A stretch of DNA of 64,000 bases from JAVBTR01 sp031556065. GTDB taxonomy: Bacteria > Bacillota > Clostridia > Christensenellales > Aristaeellaceae. Location: NCBI GenBank assembly GCA_031556065.1, contig JAVBTR010000008.1, positions 62,001 to 126,000 of the forward strand. The letters run 5' to 3'. The notes below the pieces were generated by a model. It ran no database searches, was not told the DNA's origin, and saw nothing but the letters and a program-made list of their open reading frames with translations. A program made the position numbers and the translations under genes. Below are positions 51,904-60,054 of this stretch, one piece after another (position 1 is the stretch's first letter; each line of letters opens with the position of its first letter).

Positions 51904-51983
51904 ATTATACCACGATTGTCGCTCCCCCTTTGGGTGAGCGACCCGGCCAAGCTTTCAGCTTGCCTAATCATCATTATACCACG
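51904..51983 (-). promoter_or_regulatory. Duplicated TATAAT promoter repeats flanking two hairpins, upstream of the AraC gene
   Basis: The 11-mer attataccacg occurs at 51904-51914 and again at 51973-51983, exactly 69 nt apart. On the minus strand each reads CGTGGTATAAT, an extended -10 box. Between them lie hairpins near 51918-51940 (gtcgctccccc/ggtgagcgac) and 51955-51964 (aagctttcagctt). The arrangement looks like a duplicated promoter or a tiny inserted repeat unit controlling the araC-type gene. Confidence 0.45.
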
Positions 51984-52059
51984 TTTCTGCTGCACCTGGA
52001 TATATGGAGTTGCGTTACCCTTTGGGGGATTTCATATATAATTGTATAAGTTTTAGCCT

Positions 52060-54267
52060 CTACTCCGGCTTTTTTATTTGGGTCAATGCCTTATTCAAGG
52101 CGATGACCACATTCTCGCTGATAGCGTTCCCGGCGGAGCGCAAAGTTTCTTCCACAGTGCGGCGGTTCATCATTTCGATCATTTCAGGAGAATGCTTTAC
52201 ACCTACAGCCACATCCCCGCGAGTGGCAGCCATCTTCGCCATGAAACCGCCTATTAGTACCGCGCCTTCTGGAGTTTTTAAGATATCGCCTAACTTATCC
52301 TTAATGGAGAAATAGCCTTTAGGGGCTTCCATTCCTTCTTTTTCAAACCAATTGATAACGGCGTTGTCTTCCAGAATGTATTCTTTTTGGGGCTGTGCCA
52401 CCTTGCGAATACGAATGGTATCCGTTAATGAACCGCTTTGAACCATAATAATATGCTCGCCGGATATAGGTGTGGTAAAGGTAAATACTTTTTCTCCTTT
52501 CTGGGTACCCAAAAGCTTACCATCCATGAAAAGCGAAACACTGCTCTGATTGGAATAGACCTTCACAGTAGTGATGTCTTCGTGTCTATCCACATAGCGG
52601 CGTGAGCAAAGGTGTACAAATGGCGTGGTGGAAAGGTATGCTTTATATAGGTAGAAAGCATCCTTTTTCGTTTTTCTATCAAAGCTTACCAATCCCTTAT
52701 GGTTGACGCCGTTTTCACCGCCCTCATTGCGGCCATCTGCGCCAAAGTCAAACATATTCCATACGTGGCTGACCCAAATATATGGGCGTTGGGATAGCAA
52801 TTTAAGCATATGCTCATGGTAAGCCGCTTGATATTGTTCTGTGTAATCGCCTTTCTCCGGTGCTACGGTTTGATAGCACAGGGTAGCATCTGCGCCGTAC
52901 TCGGATAAGCCAACCGCAATATGGGGGTACATAGCGCGGAAACGGTCGAAAAACCGTTCATTATCCTCCAAATCTCCAAGATACCAGCCGTAATAAAGAT
53001 TGTAGGAAAGCACATCGGGCAGGGTCACAAGGGGCTCATCTATACTCAGCATAAAAACATGAGCCATAACGGTAGGTCGGCTGCCATCAAGCTTGTGGCA
53101 AAGATCATTTAGCAGCTGATGATTTTGAAAAACTGCCGGGGAAGGGCCGCCATGGGCTGTAATTTCGTTAGAGAGTCCCCAGCAAAAGATGCTGGGATGA
53201 TGGTGGCTTTGCACAATCAATTCAGTCATTTGGGAAAGCGTGTTGTCCGTGCCACCGGGCATATGGCAAGTAATATAAGGTATCTCCACCCATAAAACGA
53301 TACCGGCTTGGTCGCACAGATCATAAAAGTATTGATCATGCTGGTAATGTGCCAGACGAATGGTATTAGCGCCCATCTCCTGAATGATTGACAGATCTTC
53401 TTCCATCATTTGCTGTGTGATGGCGTTTCCCACACCTTTCCAATCCTGATGGCGGGATACGCCGCGCAAAGGATAGGAGTACCCATTCAGCATAAAGCCC
53501 CGCTCTCCATCCACCTCCATTTGTCGGCAGCCAAAGGGCAAGGTAACGCAATCGTCATTATAAGTGGCGGTCATTTGATATAGATAAGGGTCTTCAATAC
53601 CGTTCCATAAATGTACATCCGGGATCAGTATTTCACTTAAAGCATAACCGCTTTCAATAACCGCGCTCGCAGAACCAACATTATGAATCAGAAAAGTAAC
53701 TGTATCGCCATCTTTAGCGCCGGATAGCCACGCTTCCAGCTTTACCTCTGCATGCCGTGCCACAATTTTCGGTGTAATCTTAATTCCCGGCGAGCCATGG
53801 TAATTAAGATCAAAATGAGCAGCAGGCACGATAATGAGATTCACATCCCGGTATAGCCCACCGTAAAAGGTAAAATCAGCTTTTTGCGGATAGACGTTGT
53901 CGTTGGGGCTGTTATCTACATCAATACACAGTTCGTTATTGCCTGTTTTTGCGTTCTTTAGATGAACACGAAATGTGGAATAACCGCCATCATGATGTGC
54001 CAGCTTTTCTCCATTCCAAATGACATCAGCTGAAGCATTGGCTCCCTTGATTTCAAGATAAAGCTGTTTACTATCTTGTAACGAAGGAACAGTAATAACC
54101 TTTTCATAGCGGCATTTTCCGCGAAAGTAGTCGTTTCCTCCATCCTGACCGTCTAGAGCGTTCCATGTGTGCGGAAGATGAACCGTTTGGTAAGCCTCAG
54201 GACACTGGCCTTGTTGGATTGGCTGGTGGAATTTCCAATTGTCATTTATCCGGATGATATTTCTCAT
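52060..54267 (-). CDS. GH2 family beta-galactosidase/beta-glucuronidase-like enzyme
   Basis: A 735-residue cytoplasmic glycosidase of family 2. It comprises a jelly-roll domain (1-150), an immunoglobulin-like domain (150-260) and a TIM barrel with acid/base E368 (GLSNEI) and nucleophile E456 (GLSEYGAD). VSHVWNMFDFGADGRNEGG also matches the GH2 beta-galactosidase group rather than classic glucuronidases. ATG 54267 is preferred because GAGGAG lies eight bases upstream; GTG 54276 overlaps the site. Its own promoter is at 54291-54319. It is the outermost gene of the cargo and probably removes beta-linked galactose or a related sugar from imported fragments. Confidence 0.87.
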   Translation of the reverse strand: MRNIIRINDNWKFHQPIQQGQCPEAYQTVHLPHTWNALDGQDGGNDYFRGKCRYEKVITVPSLQDSKQLYLEIKGANASADVIWNGEKLAHHDGGYSTFRVHLKNAKTGNNELCIDVDNSPNDNVYPQKADFTFYGGLYRDVNLIIVPAAHFDLNYHGSPGIKITPKIVARHAEVKLEAWLSGAKDGDTVTFLIHNVGSASAVIESGYALSEILIPDVHLWNGIEDPYLYQMTATYNDDCVTLPFGCRQMEVDGERGFMLNGYSYPLRGVSRHQDWKGVGNAITQQMMEEDLSIIQEMGANTIRLAHYQHDQYFYDLCDQAGIVLWVEIPYITCHMPGGTDNTLSQMTELIVQSHHHPSIFCWGLSNEITAHGGPSPAVFQNHQLLNDLCHKLDGSRPTVMAHVFMLSIDEPLVTLPDVLSYNLYYGWYLGDLEDNERFFDRFRAMYPHIAVGLSEYGADATLCYQTVAPEKGDYTEQYQAAYHEHMLKLLSQRPYIWVSHVWNMFDFGADGRNEGGENGVNHKGLVSFDRKTKKDAFYLYKAYLSTTPFVHLCSRRYVDRHEDITTVKVYSNQSSVSLFMDGKLLGTQKGEKVFTFTTPISGEHIIMVQSGSLTDTIRIRKVAQPQKEYILEDNAVINWFEKEGMEAPKGYFSIKDKLGDILKTPEGAVLIGGFMAKMAATRGDVAVGVKHSPEMIEMMNRRTVEETLRSAGNAISENVVIALNKALTQIKKPE

Positions 54268-54276
54268 AAAACTCAC

Positions 54277-54747
54277 TCCTCATATTGCACAATATAGAGT
54301 TAGCTACCTTGATTGTAAACCTATCATAATAGATCCGAGCAACTCGGCGTTAGAAAATTTCAACCATATATAGAACGATTCGTTTCTGCTGTGGATGTTT
54401 TCTGTGGATTATTGATGTTTTCCGCTAATATTTGCTGCAAGCATATATTCTTCTGCTTTTAAGGTAGGGATGTTTTGAGAAATGCAAAGAAAATCAACTG
54501 TTAGACGAGAATAAGCCGTATTGGCAAGCGATTTACTCAATTTGGAGCAGCAAGCCCTATTGTTATATTGGTAACCTATTATGAGATACAGGAACGCAGA
54601 AGGGAAAAGCCACGTTTAGAACTGTTAATATCTATTTCGATTGTATTGGGCATAGGCATTGAAACATTGTTGATGGGAAGTGTTGATGACATTGCGACAA
54701 AATTAAGCGTTTTGAGGTTTTTAGTATTCTGTCTTGACAGAAGCCTC
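54277..54747. other. Right end of the nested IME, no clear gene
   Basis: About 470 nt hold the GH2 promoter on the minus strand and then AT-rich sequence up to the core at 54748. A TTG-started frame from 54568 (EIQERRREKPRLELLISISI, hydrophobic) runs through the core into the VirD4 fragment. This hydrophobic segment is not part of VirD4 and is probably fortuitous, or the end of an element gene. Confidence 0.5.
54291..54319 (-). promoter_or_regulatory. Sigma-A promoter of the GH2 gene
   Basis: On the minus strand TTTACA (54319-54314) and TATATT (54296-54291) are 17 nt apart, 24 nt upstream of the GH2 ATG. Confidence 0.6.
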
Positions 54748-55293
54748 CCCAAGGGCAGCATCGCCGTAGAATGCGGTAAAATGCTGCTAAAAGGGCCGCC
54801 AAAGATTCGGGATAAGCTAGGCCAAGACGGCAAGCCCCTCAAAAACAAGAAAGGCGAAACCATAACTGAAATTGCACGAGATAAGGCTGGGAAGATTATT
54901 CATGAACCATATCGTATCAAGATTCTGAACACCATCAACTTCAAAAAATCCATGCATTATAACCCCTTTGCGTATATTCACAGCGAAAAGGATATTCTCA
55001 AATTGGTAACGACCCTAATTTCCAATACTAAAGGGGAAGGGAAATCTTCGGATGACTTCTGGACAAAGGCGGAAACTCTTTTATATACAGCACTTATTGC
55101 ATACATTCATTATGAAGCCCCAGAAGAAGAACGGAATTTCACTACCTTAATTGAGATGATCAATAGCATGGAAACCCGCGAAGATGATGAAGACTTTCAG
55201 AACCCGGTTGACCAAATGTTTGATAAACTGAAAAAGGAAAAGCCTAACCACTTTGCGTTGCGCCAGTATCAGAAATACAAGCTGGCAGCAGGT
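54748..55293 (+). pseudogene. virD4: VirD4/TraG coupling protein, middle fragment
   Basis: In-frame continuation of the coupling protein from the PKG codons: SIAVECGKMLL, then EPYRIKILNTINFKKSMHYN, FAYIHSEKDILKLVTTLISN, GKSSDDFWTKAETLLYTALI and ALRQYQKYKLAAG, about 180 codons. These match the segment that follows DPKG in ICE VirD4 proteins. After KLAAG the family continues KTAKSILISCGARLAPF, but here the frame turns into SVVWGSVIHHA and stops, because a second recombinase element starts at 55294. The Walker B and C-terminal third are nowhere in the window. Confidence 0.9.
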
Positions 55294-55342
55294 AGTGTAG
55301 TCTGGGGTAGTGTTATTCATCACGCTTGATGAAGACTACACT
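55294..55342. repeat. Inverted repeat at the left end of the second recombinase element
   Basis: agtgtagtct (55294-55303) and agactacact (55333-55342) are complementary, and inside them ttcatca/tgatgaa (55315-55332) pairs as well. It begins exactly where VirD4 similarity ends and stands just upstream of the recombinase, so it may contain the crossover half-site and the recombinase's own regulatory hairpin. Confidence 0.6.
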
Positions 55343-55368
55343 AGCATTTTATATAGGAGGGAGAAACT

Positions 55369-57159
55369 GTGATTGAAAACAAAATCACACCACTGTACGA
55401 ACGACTAAGCCGCGAGGACGGCGATGACAGAGAAAGCAACAGCATATCCACGCAAAAAATCCTGCTGGAGAATTATGCACGGAACAACGGGTTGCCCAAT
55501 CCAACCCACTTCACGGACGATGGGATATCAGGTACAAGGTTTGACCGTCCGGGCTTCATGGCTATGATGAATGAAGTTGAGGCTGGACATGTTGAATGCA
55601 TCGTGATTAAGGATATGTCACGCTTAGGGCGTGACTATCTCAAAGTCGGACAGATCATGGAAATGTTACGGCTAAAAGGTGTACGGCTTATTGCCATCAA
55701 TGACGGCGTGGACAGTCTAAAGGGGGATGATGACTTTACCCCTTTCAGAAACATCATGAACGAGTGGTATGCCAGAGACACTAGCCGTAAAATCAAGTCT
55801 ACCTTCAAGGCAAAGGGTATGAGCGGAAGGCATTGCACAGGCACGGTCATCTATGGCTATTTATGGGCAGATGAAAAGCGGGATAGATGGATTGTTGATG
55901 ATGAAGCCGCTGATGTTGTAAGAAGTATTTTTCATATGACGATGGCAGGTTATGGGCCGTATCAAATTGCCCGTAAGCTGACAGAAAAGCGCATCGAAAT
56001 CCCCTCCGTTCATCTTGCCCGACATGGCGAAGGGGTAAATAAAAATAAAGCCATTAAAGATCCGTATGGCTGGTGCAGCACTACCATCTGCAATATGCTC
56101 AGAAAACGGGAATACTTAGGGCATACCTGCAATTTCAAAACACAAAAGCATTTCAAGGATAAGAAGAGCCATTATGTGGATGAAAGCGAATGGACAATTT
56201 TTGAAAACACTCATGAAGCCATCATCGACCAAACGCTATTTGACAATGTTCAGCGTATTCGCAACAATGTGCGCCGTTACCCCGATGGATGGGGGGAAGC
56301 ACATCCTTTGACCGGATTATTGTACTGCGCTGATTGTGGCAGCAAACTGTATGTTCATCGCATCAACAACGGAAAGCGGATAGCGCAATACACCTGTTCT
56401 CAATATTCAAAAATACCTGTTGGCGTGTTATGTTCTTCCCAGCATCGAATTAATGCGGACGTTGTTTTGCAACTGGTATCTGCCACACTTCATGAAATTG
56501 CAATGTCCTCAAAAAGTGACCGTGCCGATTTTATCAAAGCGATTGCTGATGCGCAGGAGGTACAGCAAAGCAACGATATCGCCAAGCGAAAAAAGCGCCT
56601 TGCATTGGCAAAAAAACGTGCGGACGATCTTGAAGTGATTATTCGGACGATCTATGAGGATAACATACTGGGCAAGTTGCCCAAAGATCGATATACCGCC
56701 CTTGACGAGCAGTATTCCAAAGAGCAGCAGGCGTTACTTAACGAAATTGCCGAACTTGAAAATGCAAACGCTGGTTATGAGGAAAAGACGAAGTCAGCTG
56801 AAAAGTTTTCTATGCTTGTTGAAAAATATGAGAACTTTGATACCCTTACAACAACAATGCTTAATGAGTTTGTCGAAAAAATCATTGTCCATGAACGAGC
56901 ACGAAAGGGTAGCGTCAACACAACGCAAGAGATCGAGATCTACTTCAACTTTATCGGCAAATATGTTCCGCCTCATTATGAAGAAGTAAGTTTAACCCCG
57001 CAGGAAGAAGAAGCACTTCGCAAGCAAGAAGCCCGTAGGGAAAAACTCCACCAAACCTACTTGCGCCGCAAAGAAAATGGAGCGCAAAAAGCATATCTGG
57101 TTATTTCTAACCCTGACGATGGGCCCATTATGGTTTTCAATGTGCAAAGTTTCCGGTGA
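55369..57159 (+). CDS. Large serine recombinase of the second element
   Basis: A 596-residue recombinase of the same class as 30973-32772 but clearly a different lineage. The nucleophile serine is in YERLSREDG, followed by VIKDMSRLGRDYLK, GTVIYGYLWADEK, and a zinc ribbon with CADCGSKLYV and a later CSQYSKIPVGVLC. A coiled coil follows and then the ETKSAEKFSMLVEKYENFDTL-type tail. It starts at GTG 55369 behind TAGGAGGGAG. The last about 20 residues (LVISNPDDGPIMVFNVQSFR) do not look like the usual tail and may come from fused downstream sequence. Confidence 0.88.
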   Translation: MIENKITPLYERLSREDGDDRESNSISTQKILLENYARNNGLPNPTHFTDDGISGTRFDRPGFMAMMNEVEAGHVECIVIKDMSRLGRDYLKVGQIMEMLRLKGVRLIAINDGVDSLKGDDDFTPFRNIMNEWYARDTSRKIKSTFKAKGMSGRHCTGTVIYGYLWADEKRDRWIVDDEAADVVRSIFHMTMAGYGPYQIARKLTEKRIEIPSVHLARHGEGVNKNKAIKDPYGWCSTTICNMLRKREYLGHTCNFKTQKHFKDKKSHYVDESEWTIFENTHEAIIDQTLFDNVQRIRNNVRRYPDGWGEAHPLTGLLYCADCGSKLYVHRINNGKRIAQYTCSQYSKIPVGVLCSSQHRINADVVLQLVSATLHEIAMSSKSDRADFIKAIADAQEVQQSNDIAKRKKRLALAKKRADDLEVIIRTIYEDNILGKLPKDRYTALDEQYSKEQQALLNEIAELENANAGYEEKTKSAEKFSMLVEKYENFDTLTTTMLNEFVEKIIVHERARKGSVNTTQEIEIYFNFIGKYVPPHYEEVSLTPQEEEALRKQEARREKLHQTYLRRKENGAQKAYLVISNPDDGPIMVFNVQSFR

Positions 57160-57226
57160 TGCAGACCAGCAAGCTGCGGAAGAATTTCAACGCTTGCACA
57201 GGGACAAGCAGAAGGAGCGTGATGAA
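57134..57226 (+). pseudogene. Short C-terminal tail of a lost ICE gene
   Basis: Between the recombinase and the C40 peptidase gene a frame reads SGDADQQAAEEFQRLHRDKQ, ending in KERDE and a TGA directly before the peptidase ATG. In related ICEs the gene immediately upstream of the C40 peptidase is virB4, so this may be its last 25-30 codons. The assignment is by position only. Confidence 0.35.
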
Positions 57227-58965
57227 TGAAACAAGCTAAAAGCCGTGCTGCACCGCGGTTGCAGTTTACTGAGGAGGAAAGGGCGGATCCTGTGCTGGAA
57301 AAACCCATTGCCAAGGCGGAAAAGGCGGCAGACAGGCATGAAAAAGCTCAAAAGAAGCTTCCTGCCCGGAAAAAGCTTTTAAGAAAGCAAATGATGGATG
57401 CCGCCGGAAATAAAACTGTGCATCTGCATTTTGAGGAGGCAACGGCAAAGCCTCCTGCGAAGATCCAGCATCCTATCGTTAGGCCAATTGCCAAGGAGCT
57501 ACGGAAACAGGCAACCAACAGCAATGAGGATGATAATTCGGGTGTGAAAATGGCGCTTAAAAGTGAAGAAGCAGGTGAATCCATCCTCAAAATGGGTGAT
57601 CACGCCTATCATGCGCATCAGCTTAGGCCCTATCGTAATGCCGAAAAAGCAGCCCATAAGCTGGATAAGGCCAATGTACGGTATTTGCAAGCCAAGCACC
57701 AAAGGGATCAGCCGCGACTATCCAGCAACCCTATTTCCCGCTGGCATCAAAAGCGTACTATCCGTAAGGAATACATAGCGGCAAAACGACGAACGGCCAC
57801 AGCACAGCAAACCGCCGTGGGTGCGCAAAAAACGGTTCAGCACACAGCCGAAAGAGCGCTAGGTGCCATTACAAAAAAGCCAAAATTCATATTGCTGGCA
57901 GGGCTGGTTTTTATGCTGATTTGCGTATTGAATACCGTTTCTTCCTGCATGCCGCTTGCCCAAACGATAGTCAATTCCTTTGTGATCGGCACCTACCCGG
58001 CAACGGAGGAGGATGTTAAAGCCGCAGAGCGTGCTTATGTGGCAAAGGAAAAAGAGCTGGCGGATGAACTAAAACATTATGAACAGCATCACCCAGGACA
58101 CGATGAATACATCATATCTGCCCAGGAAATATGGCATGACCCCTATGCGCTGATCGCCATTATATCAGCCTATTTCGATGGAGAAGAATGGACGATCGAT
58201 TCAGCCTACCCGGTTATTGAGAAATACTTCAACCTGCAATATATTCTCACAGAAGAAGTGCTGCAGGAAACACGTTACCGAACGGAACAGCGCACCGGGC
58301 ATAGAACCCTGTTTGATCCAGATACGGGTGAGCCGTATGTGGAGAATTATCAGTACACTGTTCAGGTGCCATATAGCTATACTATTTGCAAAGTAACGTT
58401 GGAAAATCGGGATTTATCGCATATGCCGGTTTACAGTATGAGCCATCACACCATGGGGATGTATGCGCTGTACATGGCCTCTTTGGGCAATATGCCCGAT
58501 TTGTTTGCAGGCAACCCTTACGCCTCCCACTTAAAAGACCCCATGGTATATGATATTCCGGAGGAAGTATTGGCTGCTGATGAGAAGTTTGCTCTATTAA
58601 TGAAGGAAGCCAATAAGTATGTAGGATACCCCTATGTTTGGGGTGGCGCATCCCCGGAAACATCCTTTGATTGTTCAGGGTTTGTATCGTATGTGTTTAC
58701 AGCTTCGGGGGTATACGACACCGGCCGGCTAGGCGCAACCGGGCTATACGGCATTTGCAGAAAAATCACCGTTGAAGAAGCCCGGCCGGGTGACCTGATC
58801 TTCTTTGAGGGCACCATGGGCGAAGGGGTTGGCGGCGTCACCCATGTGGGCATCTATGTGGGCGATAACAAGATGATCCACTGCGGCAATCCGCTGGGTT
58901 ATGCTGATCTTACTGATTCCTATTGGCGGAAACATTTCTTTGGGTTTGGCAGGGTGCCTTATTAA
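57226..58965 (+). CDS. ICE C40 peptidase with membrane anchor (NlpC/P60, CD1107-type)
   Basis: A 579-residue protein. A basic cytoplasmic N-terminal region (1-220) is followed by one membrane span (about 225-245, FILLAGLVFMLICVLN) and an extracellular CD1107-like region. The NlpC/P60 peptidase domain has C483 (SFDCSGF), His in THVGIYVG and a third polar residue in HCGNP. It cuts peptidoglycan peptides so the mating channel can pass the wall. In family ICEs it is encoded between virB4 and DUF4315. A second copy of its peptidase domain follows directly. Confidence 0.85.
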   Translation: MKQAKSRAAPRLQFTEEERADPVLEKPIAKAEKAADRHEKAQKKLPARKKLLRKQMMDAAGNKTVHLHFEEATAKPPAKIQHPIVRPIAKELRKQATNSNEDDNSGVKMALKSEEAGESILKMGDHAYHAHQLRPYRNAEKAAHKLDKANVRYLQAKHQRDQPRLSSNPISRWHQKRTIRKEYIAAKRRTATAQQTAVGAQKTVQHTAERALGAITKKPKFILLAGLVFMLICVLNTVSSCMPLAQTIVNSFVIGTYPATEEDVKAAERAYVAKEKELADELKHYEQHHPGHDEYIISAQEIWHDPYALIAIISAYFDGEEWTIDSAYPVIEKYFNLQYILTEEVLQETRYRTEQRTGHRTLFDPDTGEPYVENYQYTVQVPYSYTICKVTLENRDLSHMPVYSMSHHTMGMYALYMASLGNMPDLFAGNPYASHLKDPMVYDIPEEVLAADEKFALLMKEANKYVGYPYVWGGASPETSFDCSGFVSYVFTASGVYDTGRLGATGLYGICRKITVEEARPGDLIFFEGTMGEGVGGVTHVGIYVGDNKMIHCGNPLGYADLTDSYWRKHFFGFGRVPY

Positions 58966-59049
58966 CCCAATAATCCCCATCAATGGAAGCAGCGCCATAT
59001 AAAGCGATGCTTCCATTTTCTATTCAATCATTTAAAGGAGAGTATTCCA

Positions 59050-59775
59050 ATGAATAAACGCCACTATTTTCGCTATCCGGTAATGCTTACGCTGCTGATC
59101 CTGGCACTCCTTCTTCCTACACTGCACTGTTTTGCGGAAGGGGGTGAGGTTTTCGAGTTCGACTTTGAAAACATCGATTATGAGTATGAGATCATACTGG
59201 ATGACCCTATCTACTTTATGGCTGACAACGATGAAGATTGCCTATGTGATGTGGAAGAAACACCGACACCAACACCTGATCCTACGGAAGAACCTATGCC
59301 CCAGGAAACAGAATCGCCTGCTTTAACCCCACGGCCACCCAAGAAAGAGCCCCTTCTTTATGATATTCCTAAAGAAGTATTGGCAGCGGATGATAAATTC
59401 GCCACCTTAATTGAAGAGGCGACCAAATACATCGGATACCCTTATGTATATGGCGGCCATTGTCCGGCTACCTCATTCGATTGCTCCGGCTTTGTATCCT
59501 ATGTGTTCACGAATTCAGGCGTATATAAAACGGGAGGCCGTGGTGCGACAGGGCTATATAGCATCTGCGAAAAGATTAACCCGGAAGAAGCCCGCCCCGG
59601 CGATCTGATCTTCTTTCAGGGCACTATGGGGAAAGATGTGGCTGGGGTTACCCATGTGGGCATTTATGTGGGAAATAACATGATGCTCCACTGCGGCAAT
59701 CCCATTGGATATGCGAATATTAGCGAATCCTTCTGGCAAGAGCACTTTTACGCTTACGGCCGCCTGCCATATTGA
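59050..59775 (+). CDS. Secreted NlpC/P60 peptidase, duplicate of the preceding catalytic domain
   Basis: A 241-residue exported protein. The signal peptide is residues 1-30. An acidic segment and a Pro/Thr/Glu linker (PTPTPDPTEEP) precede an NlpC/P60 domain with C145 (SFDCSGF), THVGIYVG and HCGNP. From YDIPKEVLAADDKF to the GRLPY end it matches residues 440-579 of 57226-58965 nearly step by step (YDIPEEVLAADEKF ... GRVPY), so it arose by tandem duplication and gained its own signal peptide. The ribosome site is AAAGGAG. It is probably a soluble partner in wall opening during mating. Confidence 0.87.
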   Translation: MNKRHYFRYPVMLTLLILALLLPTLHCFAEGGEVFEFDFENIDYEYEIILDDPIYFMADNDEDCLCDVEETPTPTPDPTEEPMPQETESPALTPRPPKKEPLLYDIPKEVLAADDKFATLIEEATKYIGYPYVYGGHCPATSFDCSGFVSYVFTNSGVYKTGGRGATGLYSICEKINPEEARPGDLIFFQGTMGKDVAGVTHVGIYVGNNMMLHCGNPIGYANISESFWQEHFYAYGRLPY

Positions 59776-59784
59776 AGTGCTGCC

Positions 59785-60054
59785 ATGAAATACAATACAC
59801 AACAGCTTCGTATATTGCGCGATAAGAAGCAGGCCCGGTTTGACCGCCTGCAACAAGAGCTTGTGGAATTAGACAAGCGGATATTGGATGCGGAGGACGA
59901 GGAAATCATCACCACCGTCCGCAGCCTTTGCCTAGGCCCGGAAGAAATTGCGGCACTATTACAATCGCTTCAAGGAAACAGCAAAGCACCGCCCTCTCAT
60001 GCTAACGAAAAAGATTCTAAAAAACAGGAGGAGGATGACCATGAAAAAGAATAA
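59785..60054 (+). CDS. DUF4315 family protein
   Basis: An 89-residue coiled-coil protein (LRDKKQARFDRLQQELVELD), then EIITTVRSLCLGPEEIAALL, the hallmark of DUF4315, and a highly charged tail. In ICEs of this group it always lies between the C40 peptidase and DUF4366 genes. The function is unknown. It overlaps the next gene by 14 nt. Confidence 0.8.
   Translation: MKYNTQQLRILRDKKQARFDRLQQELVELDKRILDAEDEEIITTVRSLCLGPEEIAALLQSLQGNSKAPPSHANEKDSKKQEEDDHEKE

Larger units (their letters stand above)
30926..54756 (+). mobile_element. Integrative mobilizable element nested in virD4, carrying a polysaccharide-utilization cluster
   Basis: The element lies between direct core copies cccaagggc at 30926-30934 and 54748-54756, both inside virD4 codons; joining them restores the frame TDPKG-SIAVECGK. 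Inverted hexamers gacaga (30948-30953) and tctgtc (54728-54733) lie 13-14 nt inside the cores and may be recombinase half-sites. Contents are a large serine recombinase, tnpV, DUF6809 and RHH genes, an AAA ATPase, an oriT-like region, DUF3847, a MobA/MobL relaxase, tnpW, an IS256-family element and eleven genes for saccharide use. The toolkit matches the Tn4451 family (tnpX-tnpV-tnpZ-tnpW), with cargo of unusual size and kind. Confidence 0.85.
55294..57159 (+). mobile_element. Remnant of a second serine-recombinase element in virD4
   Basis: Only the left end and the recombinase gene remain. The element entered virD4 after the KLAAG codons. No mobilization genes, cargo or right end are seen before the ICE gene at 57226, and the remainder of virD4 and the block up to the end of virB4 are missing too. 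One deletion from the recombinase end to the virB4 end would explain this. Confidence 0.65.

Noticed and set aside
52060..54267. Naming the GH2 enzyme beta-glucuronidase (uidA)
   Set aside because: The motif set (WNMFDFGADGRNEGG) is of the beta-galactosidase group; uronate context alone is not enough.
54568..55329. A 253-residue gene starting at TTG 54568
   Set aside because: It is a chance fusion of element-end sequence with the middle of virD4 across the att core.
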